Shown here one piece after another: positions 1 through 5,862 of a DNA stretch of 5,862 bases. The number at the start of each line of letters is the position of its first letter. The stretch's first letter is position 1. Location of the stretch: positions 1 through 5,862 of the forward strand of contig JAQWZS010000171.1 of the NCBI GenBank assembly GCA_029253325.1, in the 5' to 3' direction. The position numbers and the translations under genes were made by a program. This stretch comes from Bacteroidia bacterium (GTDB taxonomy: Bacteria > Bacteroidota > Bacteroidia > NS11-12g > UBA9320). The notes below the pieces were generated by a model. The model was not told the origin of the DNA and made no database searches. It saw only the letters and a program-made list of their open reading frames with translations.

Positions 1-402
1 AAAGTTGATCATACCTTCTGATGTGTGATGACTTTCGGAGGCATAATGCTGGATAGCAGTAGCGTAAAATTTAAAGTTGTCGCGGGCTCTAGGTATATCT
101 ACAGCTTTTGCCAACTTCAATGGTTTTCCATTGTCGATAGATTCTGCTAATGCAAGTTTATCTAGTCGATCGTTAATGCCATTTGATATCTTTTCAAGCC
201 AATGTGAACGCTCTGAATTTTTAAGTTTTGACCACGAGGGAAATGCATTTTTGGCACTTTCAATAGCTGTTTTTACGTCTTCCTCGTTTGAGTCTGGGAT
301 AAGTGAATATACCTGACCAGTGGCGGGGTTATAATTGTCAATATAGCTATTGGAGTTTGGACCTACCAGTTTGCCATTAATGTAGTTAGCAATTTTTTTC
401 AT
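1..402 (-). CDS. Aldehyde dehydrogenase, 2-hydroxy/2-aminomuconate semialdehyde dehydrogenase type (N-terminal part, runs off the left edge)
   Basis: This is the N-terminal 134 codons of an NAD(P)-dependent aldehyde dehydrogenase whose members are about 480-500 residues long. The start at 402 gives MKKIANYINGKLVG, followed by DNYNPATGQV near residues 22-31. Both match the usual ALDH opening (short N-terminal strand, then the N-P-A-T/N-G-Q element). The segment AESIDNGKPLKLAKAVDIPRA (residues 86-106, shown only in part in related families) has the D-x-GKP and DIPRA signatures seen in 2-hydroxymuconic semialdehyde dehydrogenases of catechol meta-cleavage and in ALDH8/2-aminomuconate semialdehyde dehydrogenases of the kynurenine pathway. 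The catalytic Cys and Glu and most of the NAD-binding fold lie outside the window, so substrate specificity is inferred. A role in kynurenine breakdown is the likelier one in Bacteroidota. The gene is divergent from the RRM gene across a 133-bp spacer. No Shine-Dalgarno sequence precedes the start. Confidence 0.88.
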   Translation of the reverse strand, partial: MKKIANYINGKLVGPNSNSYIDNYNPATGQVYSLIPDSNEEDVKTAIESAKNAFPSWSKLKNSERSHWLEKISNGINDRLDKLALAESIDNGKPLKLAKAVDIPRARDNFKFYATAIQHYASESHHTSEGMINF

Positions 403-459
403 ACGTTGGTTTAACAAAAATAATCAAGCTGACGATATCCTTATTTATTTTGAATTCTT

Positions 460-467
460 TACCTTTG
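460..467 (+). promoter_or_regulatory. Putative Bacteroidota -7 promoter box for the RRM gene
   Basis: TACCTTTG matches the Bacteroidota primary sigma factor -7 consensus TAnnTTTG exactly. It lies 68 bases upstream of the RRM start and would give a leader of roughly 60 nt. I see no good TTTG (-33) element 19-21 bases upstream, so the assignment rests on the -7 box alone. Confidence 0.4.
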
Positions 468-535
468 TAGTGAACGTCGAAAACAATGATCTTAATTTGA
501 CTAAACTTTATAAATAATAACAAACACTTGGTACT

Positions 536-754
536 ATGAATCTATTTATTTCCAATATTGATTATAAAATTGATGAAAATGAACTCAAAAGCATTTTTGA
601 AAAATTTGGTAAGGTAAAATCTATAAAAATATTAGTTGATCCAGAATCAAACAAGTCACTTGGTTATGGCTTTGTGAAAATGGGAAGCGAATATGAAGGT
701 CAAAAAGCTATTATCCGATTGAATAATAAGCTCTTTAGGAAACGAAAGCTATAG
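536..754 (+). CDS. Single-RRM RNA-binding protein, cut short by an in-frame amber codon
   Basis: The 72-residue product is a bacterial RRM (RNA recognition motif) protein. It begins directly with beta-1/RNP2, LFISNI (residues 3-8). Helix 1 is ENELKSIFEKFG (14-25) and RNP1 is LGYGFVKM (42-49), with the aromatic residues Tyr44 and Phe46 that normally stack on RNA bases. Such proteins in Bacteroidota are usually about 80-130 residues and continue through beta-4 (G-R-x-L-x-V-x-E-A) into a basic or Gly-rich tail. Here translation stops at TAG (752-754) in the middle of beta-4, just after RKL. Two further departures from the family are visible: Leu42 where RNP1 normally starts with Lys/Arg, and Lys69 where the GRxL turn normally has Gly. 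The missing end is encoded in the same frame immediately downstream. The gene could be a decaying paralogue, a site of readthrough, or a sequencing error. It would bind single-stranded RNA in the cytoplasm if functional. Confidence 0.75.
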   Translation: MNLFISNIDYKIDENELKSIFEKFGKVKSIKILVDPESNKSLGYGFVKMGSEYEGQKAIIRLNNKLFRKRKL

Positions 755-880
755 GTCCAAGAAGCAAGACCAAAGCCACCAAAAATAAATCCAAATCAAG
801 TGAGTGAATCTAATTTGTCAAAACCAGTTGAGTCTAAGACAATCACAAAACGAAAAAGAAGGCGAATGATTGTGGATTGA
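755..880 (+). pseudogene. Detached C-terminal part of the RRM protein, in frame after the TAG codon
   Basis: Reading on in the same frame after the amber codon gives VQEARPKPP (codons 74-82). This is the ordinary end of the RRM fourth strand (V-x-E-A-R-P) plus the start of the linker. A polar linker follows, then a strongly basic tail KRKRRRMIVD and a TGA at 878-880. With codon 73 restored the protein would be 114 residues, a normal size for the family. The frame is open for all 41 codons and ends only 2 bp before the stop of the convergent fumarylacetoacetase gene, the tight packing expected of a formerly or still translated end. No start codon or ribosome-binding sequence of its own is evident, so it would be expressed only by readthrough of the TAG. 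Confidence 0.6.
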
Positions 881-882
881 TT

Positions 883-2109
883 CTAGGGTATGATAGTACC
901 AACACACTCCCCAAATCCAACTCTTACGTCGTCTTTTTGACACCAAGCACGAATGGAGATCGAATCTCCATCTTCTAAAAAGGTTCTAGTTTTATTATTT
1001 TTTAATTGGATGGATTCCTTCCCTCCTTGGCTAATTTCTATCAAACTACCATAACTATTGGCGTCTCTACCAGATATTGTCCCACTAGCCATTACATCAC
1101 CTACATTTACGTTACAGCCATTCACTGTGTGATGGGCAAGTTGTTGAGCCATATTCCAGTACATAAATTTAAAATTACTTCGGCTAATTATAGATTCTTC
1201 GTCTTCTTTTGGAGTAATCCCAACCTCTAGTTTAATATCGAAATTTTTATTTCCCTCATACTGAAGGTAGGGCAAAACAGGTGGATTTTGCTCAATACTT
1301 TCACAACGGAAAGGTTCAAGTGCTTCCATTGTAACAATCCAAGGAGATATGGTGCTTGCAAAATTTTTGCCCAAAAAAGGTCCTAATGGTACATATTCCC
1401 ATCCTTGAATATCTCGTGCACTCCAATCATTGAAAATAACTTTACCAAAAATGTGGTCTTCTGCATTTTCTACTGAAATGGATTCTCCTAATTTAGTTGG
1501 AGATCCAATTATATATGCCATTTCTAATTCAATGTCTAGTCGCTTTGAATGACCAAAACTTGGGATTTCAGCAGTTGGAGGTTTCATCTGACCTTGAGGT
1601 CTCTTGATGGGAGTTCCACTAACAACAATGCTACTGGCTCTACCATGATAGCCTACAGGGATATGCCTCCAATTTGGGAGTAATGGCTCACTGTTTGGTC
1701 TAAATAACTTTCCAAGGTTTGTGGCATGCTCTATACTACTATAAAAGTCAGTATAATCACCAATTTGAATAGGAAGACACATTTGAGCACTAGTCCTATC
1801 AACGAGTATCTTATCTCTATTTTCGTATAACTCACCTTGAGAAGTAAGTTCAGACGTGATAAATTTTCGGAGTGATGACCAAGCAGACTTACCACAACTA
1901 ATGAAGTCATTTAAAACTGTTGATTCAAAAACAGTACTATTAAAATCCAAGTCCTTGAATAGACCACATTTAGCTGCGGTGTTCAAGTCAATAATTTGGT
2001 CTCCTATTGCAATTCCAGCAGTAGGTCTTCCATCTCTAACAAAAATGCCATAGGGCAAATTATGAATGGTAAAATCTGAGTCGTTAGGTACGGTTATCCA
2101 GGTATTCAT
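883..2109 (-). CDS. fahA: Fumarylacetoacetase (fumarylacetoacetate hydrolase)
   Basis: The enzyme hydrolyses 4-fumarylacetoacetate to fumarate and acetoacetate, the last step of tyrosine/phenylalanine (homogentisate) degradation, in the cytoplasm. The 408-residue product is full length (mammalian FAH is 419). The N-terminal SH3-like domain (about 1-115) opens with WITVPNDSDFTIHNLPYGIF, as in the family. The C-terminal catalytic domain contains DYTDFYSSIEHATN (118-131), LPNWRHIPVGYHGRASS, LDIELEMAY and NDWSARDIQGWEYVPLGPFLG. By alignment from memory with mouse FAH, the metal ligands are Asp121, Glu194, Glu196 and Asp228, and the catalytic His/Glu pair is His128 and Glu358; all are present. The gene lies 54 bp downstream of leuS on the same strand and may share its transcript. 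A possible promoter box in that gap, TACCTTCG at 2129-2136, has one mismatch. It converges with the RRM gene. The stop codon is TAG. Confidence 0.96.
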   Translation of the reverse strand: MNTWITVPNDSDFTIHNLPYGIFVRDGRPTAGIAIGDQIIDLNTAAKCGLFKDLDFNSTVFESTVLNDFISCGKSAWSSLRKFITSELTSQGELYENRDKILVDRTSAQMCLPIQIGDYTDFYSSIEHATNLGKLFRPNSEPLLPNWRHIPVGYHGRASSIVVSGTPIKRPQGQMKPPTAEIPSFGHSKRLDIELEMAYIIGSPTKLGESISVENAEDHIFGKVIFNDWSARDIQGWEYVPLGPFLGKNFASTISPWIVTMEALEPFRCESIEQNPPVLPYLQYEGNKNFDIKLEVGITPKEDEESIISRSNFKFMYWNMAQQLAHHTVNGCNVNVGDVMASGTISGRDANSYGSLIEISQGGKESIQLKNNKTRTFLEDGDSISIRAWCQKDDVRVGFGECVGTIIP

Positions 2110-2163
2110 ATTTTTTAATATTTAAATTCGAAGGTAATAAACAGATAGTTAAATATAATCTGA

Positions 2164-4908
2164 TTAAATAACAATATTGACAATTCTGCCCGGTACCACA
2201 ATCACTTTTTTGGGAGAATTGCCATCTAACCACTTTAAAACAATTTCATTTTGTAAAACTTGAGACTCAATATCCTCTTTACTCATATTAATTGGGAACT
2301 CGATGTTTGTCCGAGTTTTCCCATTGATGGATATAGGGTATGCTTTATTTTTTTCAATAACATGATTCTCATCAAAAACAGGCCATTGAGCATTCCCAAT
2401 AAAGCCTTCGTGCCCTGTAGAACTCCATAATTCCTCTGTTATGTGTGGAGCGAAAGGATTCAATAAGATTAATAAATCCTTTAAAATGGAGAGCGACTTA
2501 CACTTTTGGCTACTTAGTTCATTGACGCAAATCATAAATTGAGATACAGATGTATTTAAGGATAGATTCTCAATATCTTCTGTGATTTTTTTAATGGTTT
2601 TGTGAAGTGTTTTCAGGGAATCTTTATTTGGCTCTGAATCGTCCCATAGGGGTTGATGGTCCATGCCATAAAAGAGCGACCATAATTTTTTAAGAAATCG
2701 ATGAGTCCCATCAATTCCCTTTGTACTCCAAGGCTTGCTATCCTGAATTGGACCAAGAAACATTTCATAAAGTCGGAGTGTGTCTGCTCCATATTGTCCA
2801 CAGATCATATCTGGATTAACTACATTAAATTTTGACTTGGACATTTTTTCTACTTGTGATCGAAGTTTTAATGCCTCGTTCTGTCCAAATAATTCTTGGC
2901 TATCAATCCCAGCAAATCGACTATCTTTTTGCTGTAAAATTTCAAAGTTTTCTTGAGTTATCATTCCATCTTTTGAAACATATTCGACAGGTACATGAAG
3001 CTCTCTGTTGCCTAAATTAATAAGTTGACTTTCTCCTTGAATCATCCCTTGGTTTACAAGTTTTTTGAATGGTTCATCAAAGGTTAGAAACCCTCGATCA
3101 AATAAAAATTTAGTCCAAAATCTACTGTAAAGGAGGTGTCCGGTGGCATGTTCTGTGCCACCAATGTATAAGTCTACTTGATTCCAATAAGCTAGATTTT
3201 CTTTGCTAGCAAAGGTATGCTCATTTTTGGGGTCCATGAATCGTAAAAAATACCAGCTACTTCCGGCATAACCAGGCATGGTATCTGTTTCTCTGAGGCC
3301 ATTATCTGTATTTACCCAACTGGAGTTGTTCGCCAAAGGGCTTTCGCCTGAACCAGAGGGTGTATAGCTTTCTACATCCGGGAGTTCCACAGGTAGGTTT
3401 TTATCGATAGTAGGGATATTATTTTTGTGAATGATGGGGAATGGTTCACCCCAATATCGCTGACGACTGTATCCAGCATCTCTTAATTTGAATTGAATCT
3501 CTTTTTCCCCAAAATTCCGTTCTTCAGCCAGTTGAATGATGGCTTGCATAGCCTCTTTTACATTCAATCGGTCAAAGTTTTCACTATTGATAAGGACACC
3601 ATTTTTGGAGTCATAGCTATTTTCTTGAATATTGATTTCTTCTGCATTAGGGTCATTTATTACTTGAATAATATCGAGTCCGAATTTTTTGGCAAATGCA
3701 TGATCCCTTTCATCATGAGCAGGTACGGCCATGATTGCCCCCGTACCATAACCACTTAGAACATATTCAGAAATATAAATTGGTATGTCTTTGTTTGTGA
3801 ATGGATGTGTTGCGGATGCTCCAGTGAAAACACCAGTAACGGATTTATCTTTTTTACGCTCTAGCTCACTTTTGTTATTGGCAATTTTAGCATAGGCATC
3901 AATAGCTTCTTTTTGATCAGATGTAGTAATGGAACTAACTAAAGGGTGATCAGGTGCCAGAACCATGAAGGTGCATCCAAAAATGGTGTCTGGTCGGGTA
4001 GTAAACACCTCTATATTTTCACTGTGTTTTTTTACCTTGAAAGAAATTCTAGCTCCGATACTTTTTCCGATCCAGTTTCGCTGCGTTTCTTTGATGCTCT
4101 CACTCCAATCAATTTTTTCCAATCCAGATAATAGTCTATCTGCATAAGCAGTTATTCGAACATACCATTGCTTCATTAACTTCTGACTCACAGGATAACC
4201 ACCACGCTCTGAAAGTCCATCTTTAACTTCGTCATTTGCTAAAACGGTACCTAGTTCTTCACACCAATTTACAGTAGTTTCTTTTTGAAAGGCGAGACGG
4301 TAATGTTGGAGAATACGTTCCTTTTCTTGAGCTGTTTTGTCTTCCCATTCGACCGAAGTGAAGGGTTCAGTATTGTCTCCTTTGTGAACAACATTTACAT
4401 TTCCTTCAATTTCGAAAATAGAAATCAAAGAGTCAATACTTTCAGCTTTGTCTGTTTTCTCATTGTACCAAGATTCAAATAATTGAATAAAAATCCATTG
4501 TGTCCATTTATAATAGGAGGGGTCAGTAGTTCTAATTTCTCTTTCCCAATCATAACTAAAACCTATTCGATTTAGTTGTTCTTTGTATTTTTTTAGGTTA
4601 ATTTCTGTTGTGACCTTTGGGTGTTGTCCAGTTTGAATAGCGTATTGTTCTGCAGGAAGACCAAAAGCATCAAAACCCATTGGATGGAGGACATTATATC
4701 CATTAAGTCGTTTGTATCTACTTACAATGTCACTTGCAATGTATCCCAAAGGATGACCCACATGCAATCCTGCACCACTGGGGTAGGGGAACATATCCAA
4801 GGCATAAAACTTTTGCTTTGTTAAATCAATTTCAGATCGATAAATATGGGACTCAGCCCATTTTAACTGCCATTTATCCTCGATAGATTGAAAATTGTAG
4901 GTACTCAT
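2164..4908 (-). CDS. leuS: Leucyl-tRNA synthetase
   Basis: This class Ia synthetase attaches leucine to tRNA-Leu using ATP. With the start at 4908 the product has 914 residues, beginning MSTYNFQSIEDKWQ as in relatives. The HIGH motif is HVGH (49-52), following MFPYPSGAGL; KMSKS is at 688-692. The CP1 editing domain shows FTTRPDTIFG (302-311, threonine-rich site) and AVPAHDERD (394-402), whose final Asp corresponds to the residue anchoring the amino group of misacylated amino acids. An extra segment at about 155-208, before TTVNWCEELGTVL, is the insertion usual in Bacteroidota enzymes. The leucine-specific region, anticodon-binding helical domain (LLILLNPFAPHITEELW, 812-828) and C-terminal VIVVPGRIVNIVI are intact. 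An in-frame ATG at 4944 would add 12 residues, but it lies upstream of a strong -7 box at 4926-4933, so the 4908 start is preferred. No missing key residue is seen. Confidence 0.97.
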   Translation of the reverse strand: MSTYNFQSIEDKWQLKWAESHIYRSEIDLTKQKFYALDMFPYPSGAGLHVGHPLGYIASDIVSRYKRLNGYNVLHPMGFDAFGLPAEQYAIQTGQHPKVTTEINLKKYKEQLNRIGFSYDWEREIRTTDPSYYKWTQWIFIQLFESWYNEKTDKAESIDSLISIFEIEGNVNVVHKGDNTEPFTSVEWEDKTAQEKERILQHYRLAFQKETTVNWCEELGTVLANDEVKDGLSERGGYPVSQKLMKQWYVRITAYADRLLSGLEKIDWSESIKETQRNWIGKSIGARISFKVKKHSENIEVFTTRPDTIFGCTFMVLAPDHPLVSSITTSDQKEAIDAYAKIANNKSELERKKDKSVTGVFTGASATHPFTNKDIPIYISEYVLSGYGTGAIMAVPAHDERDHAFAKKFGLDIIQVINDPNAEEINIQENSYDSKNGVLINSENFDRLNVKEAMQAIIQLAEERNFGEKEIQFKLRDAGYSRQRYWGEPFPIIHKNNIPTIDKNLPVELPDVESYTPSGSGESPLANNSSWVNTDNGLRETDTMPGYAGSSWYFLRFMDPKNEHTFASKENLAYWNQVDLYIGGTEHATGHLLYSRFWTKFLFDRGFLTFDEPFKKLVNQGMIQGESQLINLGNRELHVPVEYVSKDGMITQENFEILQQKDSRFAGIDSQELFGQNEALKLRSQVEKMSKSKFNVVNPDMICGQYGADTLRLYEMFLGPIQDSKPWSTKGIDGTHRFLKKLWSLFYGMDHQPLWDDSEPNKDSLKTLHKTIKKITEDIENLSLNTSVSQFMICVNELSSQKCKSLSILKDLLILLNPFAPHITEELWSSTGHEGFIGNAQWPVFDENHVIEKNKAYPISINGKTRTNIEFPINMSKEDIESQVLQNEIVLKWLDGNSPKKVIVVPGRIVNIVI

Positions 4909-4925
4909 ACAGTATTGGAATGCTA

Positions 4926-4933
4926 CAAAAGTA
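4926..4933 (-). promoter_or_regulatory. Putative -7 promoter box for leuS
   Basis: On the minus strand this reads TACTTTTG, followed by TA, an exact match to the Bacteroidota TAnnTTTG element. It ends 17 bases before the leuS start at 4908, which predicts a short leader of about 10-14 nt. It also argues against the upstream ATG at 4944, which would then lie outside the transcript. No clear -33 TTTG is seen at the expected distance. Confidence 0.55.
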
Positions 4934-4986
4934 AGAGAACTCATAGCATTTGGTTTATTAAAAGTGGTATCAATACAATTAGATGT

Positions 4987-4994
4987 TATTTTTG
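4987..4994 (+). promoter_or_regulatory. Putative -7 promoter box for the DUF3098-uppP operon
   Basis: TATTTTTG followed by C matches TAnnTTTG(C) exactly. It lies 39 bases upstream of the ATG at 5034, predicting a leader of about 30 nt. It sits back to back with the leuS box on the other strand, 53 bases apart. A convincing -33 element is not visible. An ATG at 4983 overlaps this region and is therefore unlikely to be the start of the gene. Confidence 0.5.
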
Positions 4995-5033
4995 CCTAAA
5001 CAATTTAGCAATTGTAACACAATAGAACACGTT

Positions 5034-5273
5034 ATGGCTCATAAAAAAAGTAGTAAAACAGAATCAACGGATCATTCAAATCAACAATTTGTTTTTAATA
5101 AAACGAATTATCAATTAATGTTAGCAGGACTACTTACAATTATTATCGGTTTTGTATTGATGTATGGCAAAGAAGATATCTATGACTTTAGAAAAACTAC
5201 ATTAGCCCCAATGGTGGTTATTTTAGGATTTGTCATTGAGATTTTTGCGATAATGAAAAAGCCAAAAAAATAA
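5034..5273 (+). CDS. DUF3098 family small membrane protein
   Basis: The product is a 79-residue protein of unknown function, recognisable as DUF3098, a family found mainly in Bacteroidota. It has a short charged, Lys/Ser-rich N-terminus (about 1-16), then the family-like F-x-F-x-K-x-N-Y-x-L-M-L-A-G segment. The first membrane helix spans about 27-44 and contains AGLLTIIIGFVLM. A polar loop, GKEDIYDFRKTTLAP (45-59), follows, and a second helix (about 58-74) ends in the basic KKPKK. In relatives the loop residues F-R and L-A-P and the C-terminal KPKK are also typical. The start at 5034 is chosen over an in-frame ATG at 4983 because 79 residues fits the family and 4983 lies upstream of the promoter box. 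It is followed after 3 bp by uppP, so the two are almost certainly cotranscribed, which suggests an envelope-related role by association only. Confidence 0.87.
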   Translation: MAHKKSSKTESTDHSNQQFVFNKTNYQLMLAGLLTIIIGFVLMYGKEDIYDFRKTTLAPMVVILGFVIEIFAIMKKPKK

Positions 5274-5276
5274 TAA

Positions 5277-5862
5277 ATGAGTTTTTGGGAGTCTATTATC
5301 CTTGGCATTGTTCAAGGTTTGACAGAGTTTTTACCCGTTAGCAGCAGCGGTCACATTGAATTAGGTAAAGCCATTTTTAACATTAATGAGAATGAAGCAG
5401 GGTTATTATTTACAGTTACCCTTCATTTTGCAACTGCTCTCAGTACAATAATTGTTTTTAGGAAAGATATTCTCAAATTAATTAAAGGAGTTTTTAAGTT
5501 TAGGTGGAATTCCGAAACAAAATTTGTTTTCTTTATTGTCCTTTCAATCATACCTGCAGCAATTATGGGATTATTCTTTAAAGACTATATCGACGGATTT
5601 TTTAGTGGGAATATTATACTTGTCAGCTTCATGCTAATCTTGACTGGATTACTTCTTTTCTTGTCTGATAAATTAAGTCGAAAAAATGGCTTGGTGAATA
5701 CTAAGAATGCTTTGTTGTTAGGGGTTGTTCAAGCCATTGCTATATTGCCAGGAATAAGTAGGAGCGGAAGTACTATTGCAGTAGCAGTCTTGTTAGGTAT
5801 CAATCGTGAGCGTGCAGCTCGATTTAGTTTTTTAATGGTTTTACCGTTAATCTTTGGAGCAA
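5277..5862 (+). CDS. uppP: Undecaprenyl-diphosphatase UppP/BacA (N-terminal part, runs off the right edge)
   Basis: This integral membrane enzyme dephosphorylates undecaprenyl diphosphate to undecaprenyl phosphate, the lipid carrier for peptidoglycan and other surface polymers; overproduction in E. coli gives bacitracin resistance. The window holds 195 codons of a family usually about 260-275 residues long. The first signature is IVQGLTEFLPVSSSGH (11-26), with the (E/Q)x3E pair Gln13/Glu17, Ser23 and His26. Gln13 replaces the first Glu of the E. coli enzyme, a common variant. The second signature is LPGISRSGST (157-166), with the catalytic-region Arg162. Hydrophobic stretches at about 44-60, 82-100, 112-130, 145-157 and 166-174 fit a multi-pass protein. 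The start at 5277 lies 3 bp after the DUF3098 stop, and the first residues, MSFWESIILGIVQGLTEF, fit the family. Translation is probably coupled. Confidence 0.95.
   Translation, partial: MSFWESIILGIVQGLTEFLPVSSSGHIELGKAIFNINENEAGLLFTVTLHFATALSTIIVFRKDILKLIKGVFKFRWNSETKFVFFIVLSIIPAAIMGLFFKDYIDGFFSGNIILVSFMLILTGLLLFLSDKLSRKNGLVNTKNALLLGVVQAIAILPGISRSGSTIAVAVLLGINRERAARFSFLMVLPLIFGA

Noticed and set aside
77..316. 79-codon plus-strand open frame in the left part of the window.
   Set aside because: It lies entirely opposite the aldehyde dehydrogenase coding frame, whose sequence matches its family throughout.
415..422. TATTTTTG on the minus strand as a -7 box for the aldehyde dehydrogenase gene.
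   Set aside because: It matches TAnnTTTG but would leave a leader of only about 6 nt, has no -33 element, and such a match is easily random in this AT-rich spacer.
496..515. TTTGACT followed by TATAAA, resembling a sigma-70 promoter before the RRM gene.
   Set aside because: The spacing between the two elements is about 7 bases instead of 16-18, and the Bacteroidota primary sigma factor does not use this consensus.
839..873. Inverted repeat ACAATCA / TGATTGT near the convergent RRM and fumarylacetoacetase gene ends, considered as a bidirectional terminator.
   Set aside because: The stem is only 7 AT-rich base pairs with a 21-base loop and no U-tract. It also lies within the RRM tail, so it is likely chance.
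2129..2136. TACCTTCG on the minus strand as a separate promoter for fahA.
   Set aside because: It has one mismatch in the key TTTG part and no -33 element. The 54-bp gap is equally compatible with cotranscription from leuS.
3493..3759. 88-codon open frame antisense to leuS, and similar plus-strand frames within leuS and fahA.
   Set aside because: They are antisense to full-length, motif-complete genes, have no recognisable domain and low-complexity hydrophobic composition, and are explained as shadows of the coding strand.

Overview
The window looks like ordinary chromosomal DNA from an AT-rich member of the Bacteroidota, probably a flavobacterium-like lineage; the exact group cannot be fixed from sequence alone. 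Four things point there: (1) TAnnTTTG-type -7 promoter boxes in front of several genes; (2) no Shine-Dalgarno sequence before any of the six starts; (3) a leucyl-tRNA synthetase with the connective-domain insert usual in that phylum; (4) a DUF3098 gene directly followed by uppP, a pairing typical of Bacteroidota.

Layout, left to right. Positions 1-402 (minus strand) hold the first 134 codons of an aldehyde dehydrogenase of the 2-hydroxymuconate/2-aminomuconate semialdehyde type. A 133-bp divergent spacer follows. At 536 (plus) a small single-RRM RNA-binding protein begins. Its reading frame is cut by an in-frame TAG at 752-754, yet the same frame continues with a recognisable RRM end and a basic tail to a TGA at 878-880. 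Two bases further, on the opposite strand, ends a complete fumarylacetoacetase gene (2109 to 883). Upstream of it on the same strand, 54 bp away, is a complete leucyl-tRNA synthetase gene (4908 to 2164). A 125-bp divergent spacer with outward-facing promoter boxes on both strands separates leuS from a DUF3098 membrane protein gene (5034-5273). That gene is followed after 3 bp by uppP, undecaprenyl-diphosphatase, which runs off the right edge.

Functions. Fumarylacetoacetase is the last step of tyrosine/phenylalanine breakdown. The aldehyde dehydrogenase probably acts in an aromatic ring-cleavage route such as kynurenine degradation, so two aromatic catabolic genes lie close together, though not in one transcript. 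LeuS charges tRNA-Leu. DUF3098 and UppP form a short envelope operon; UppP recycles the lipid carrier of cell-wall synthesis. No mobile element, CRISPR array, RNA gene or defence system is visible. The most unusual signal is the RRM gene interrupted by an amber codon; I do not see a novel multi-gene system.
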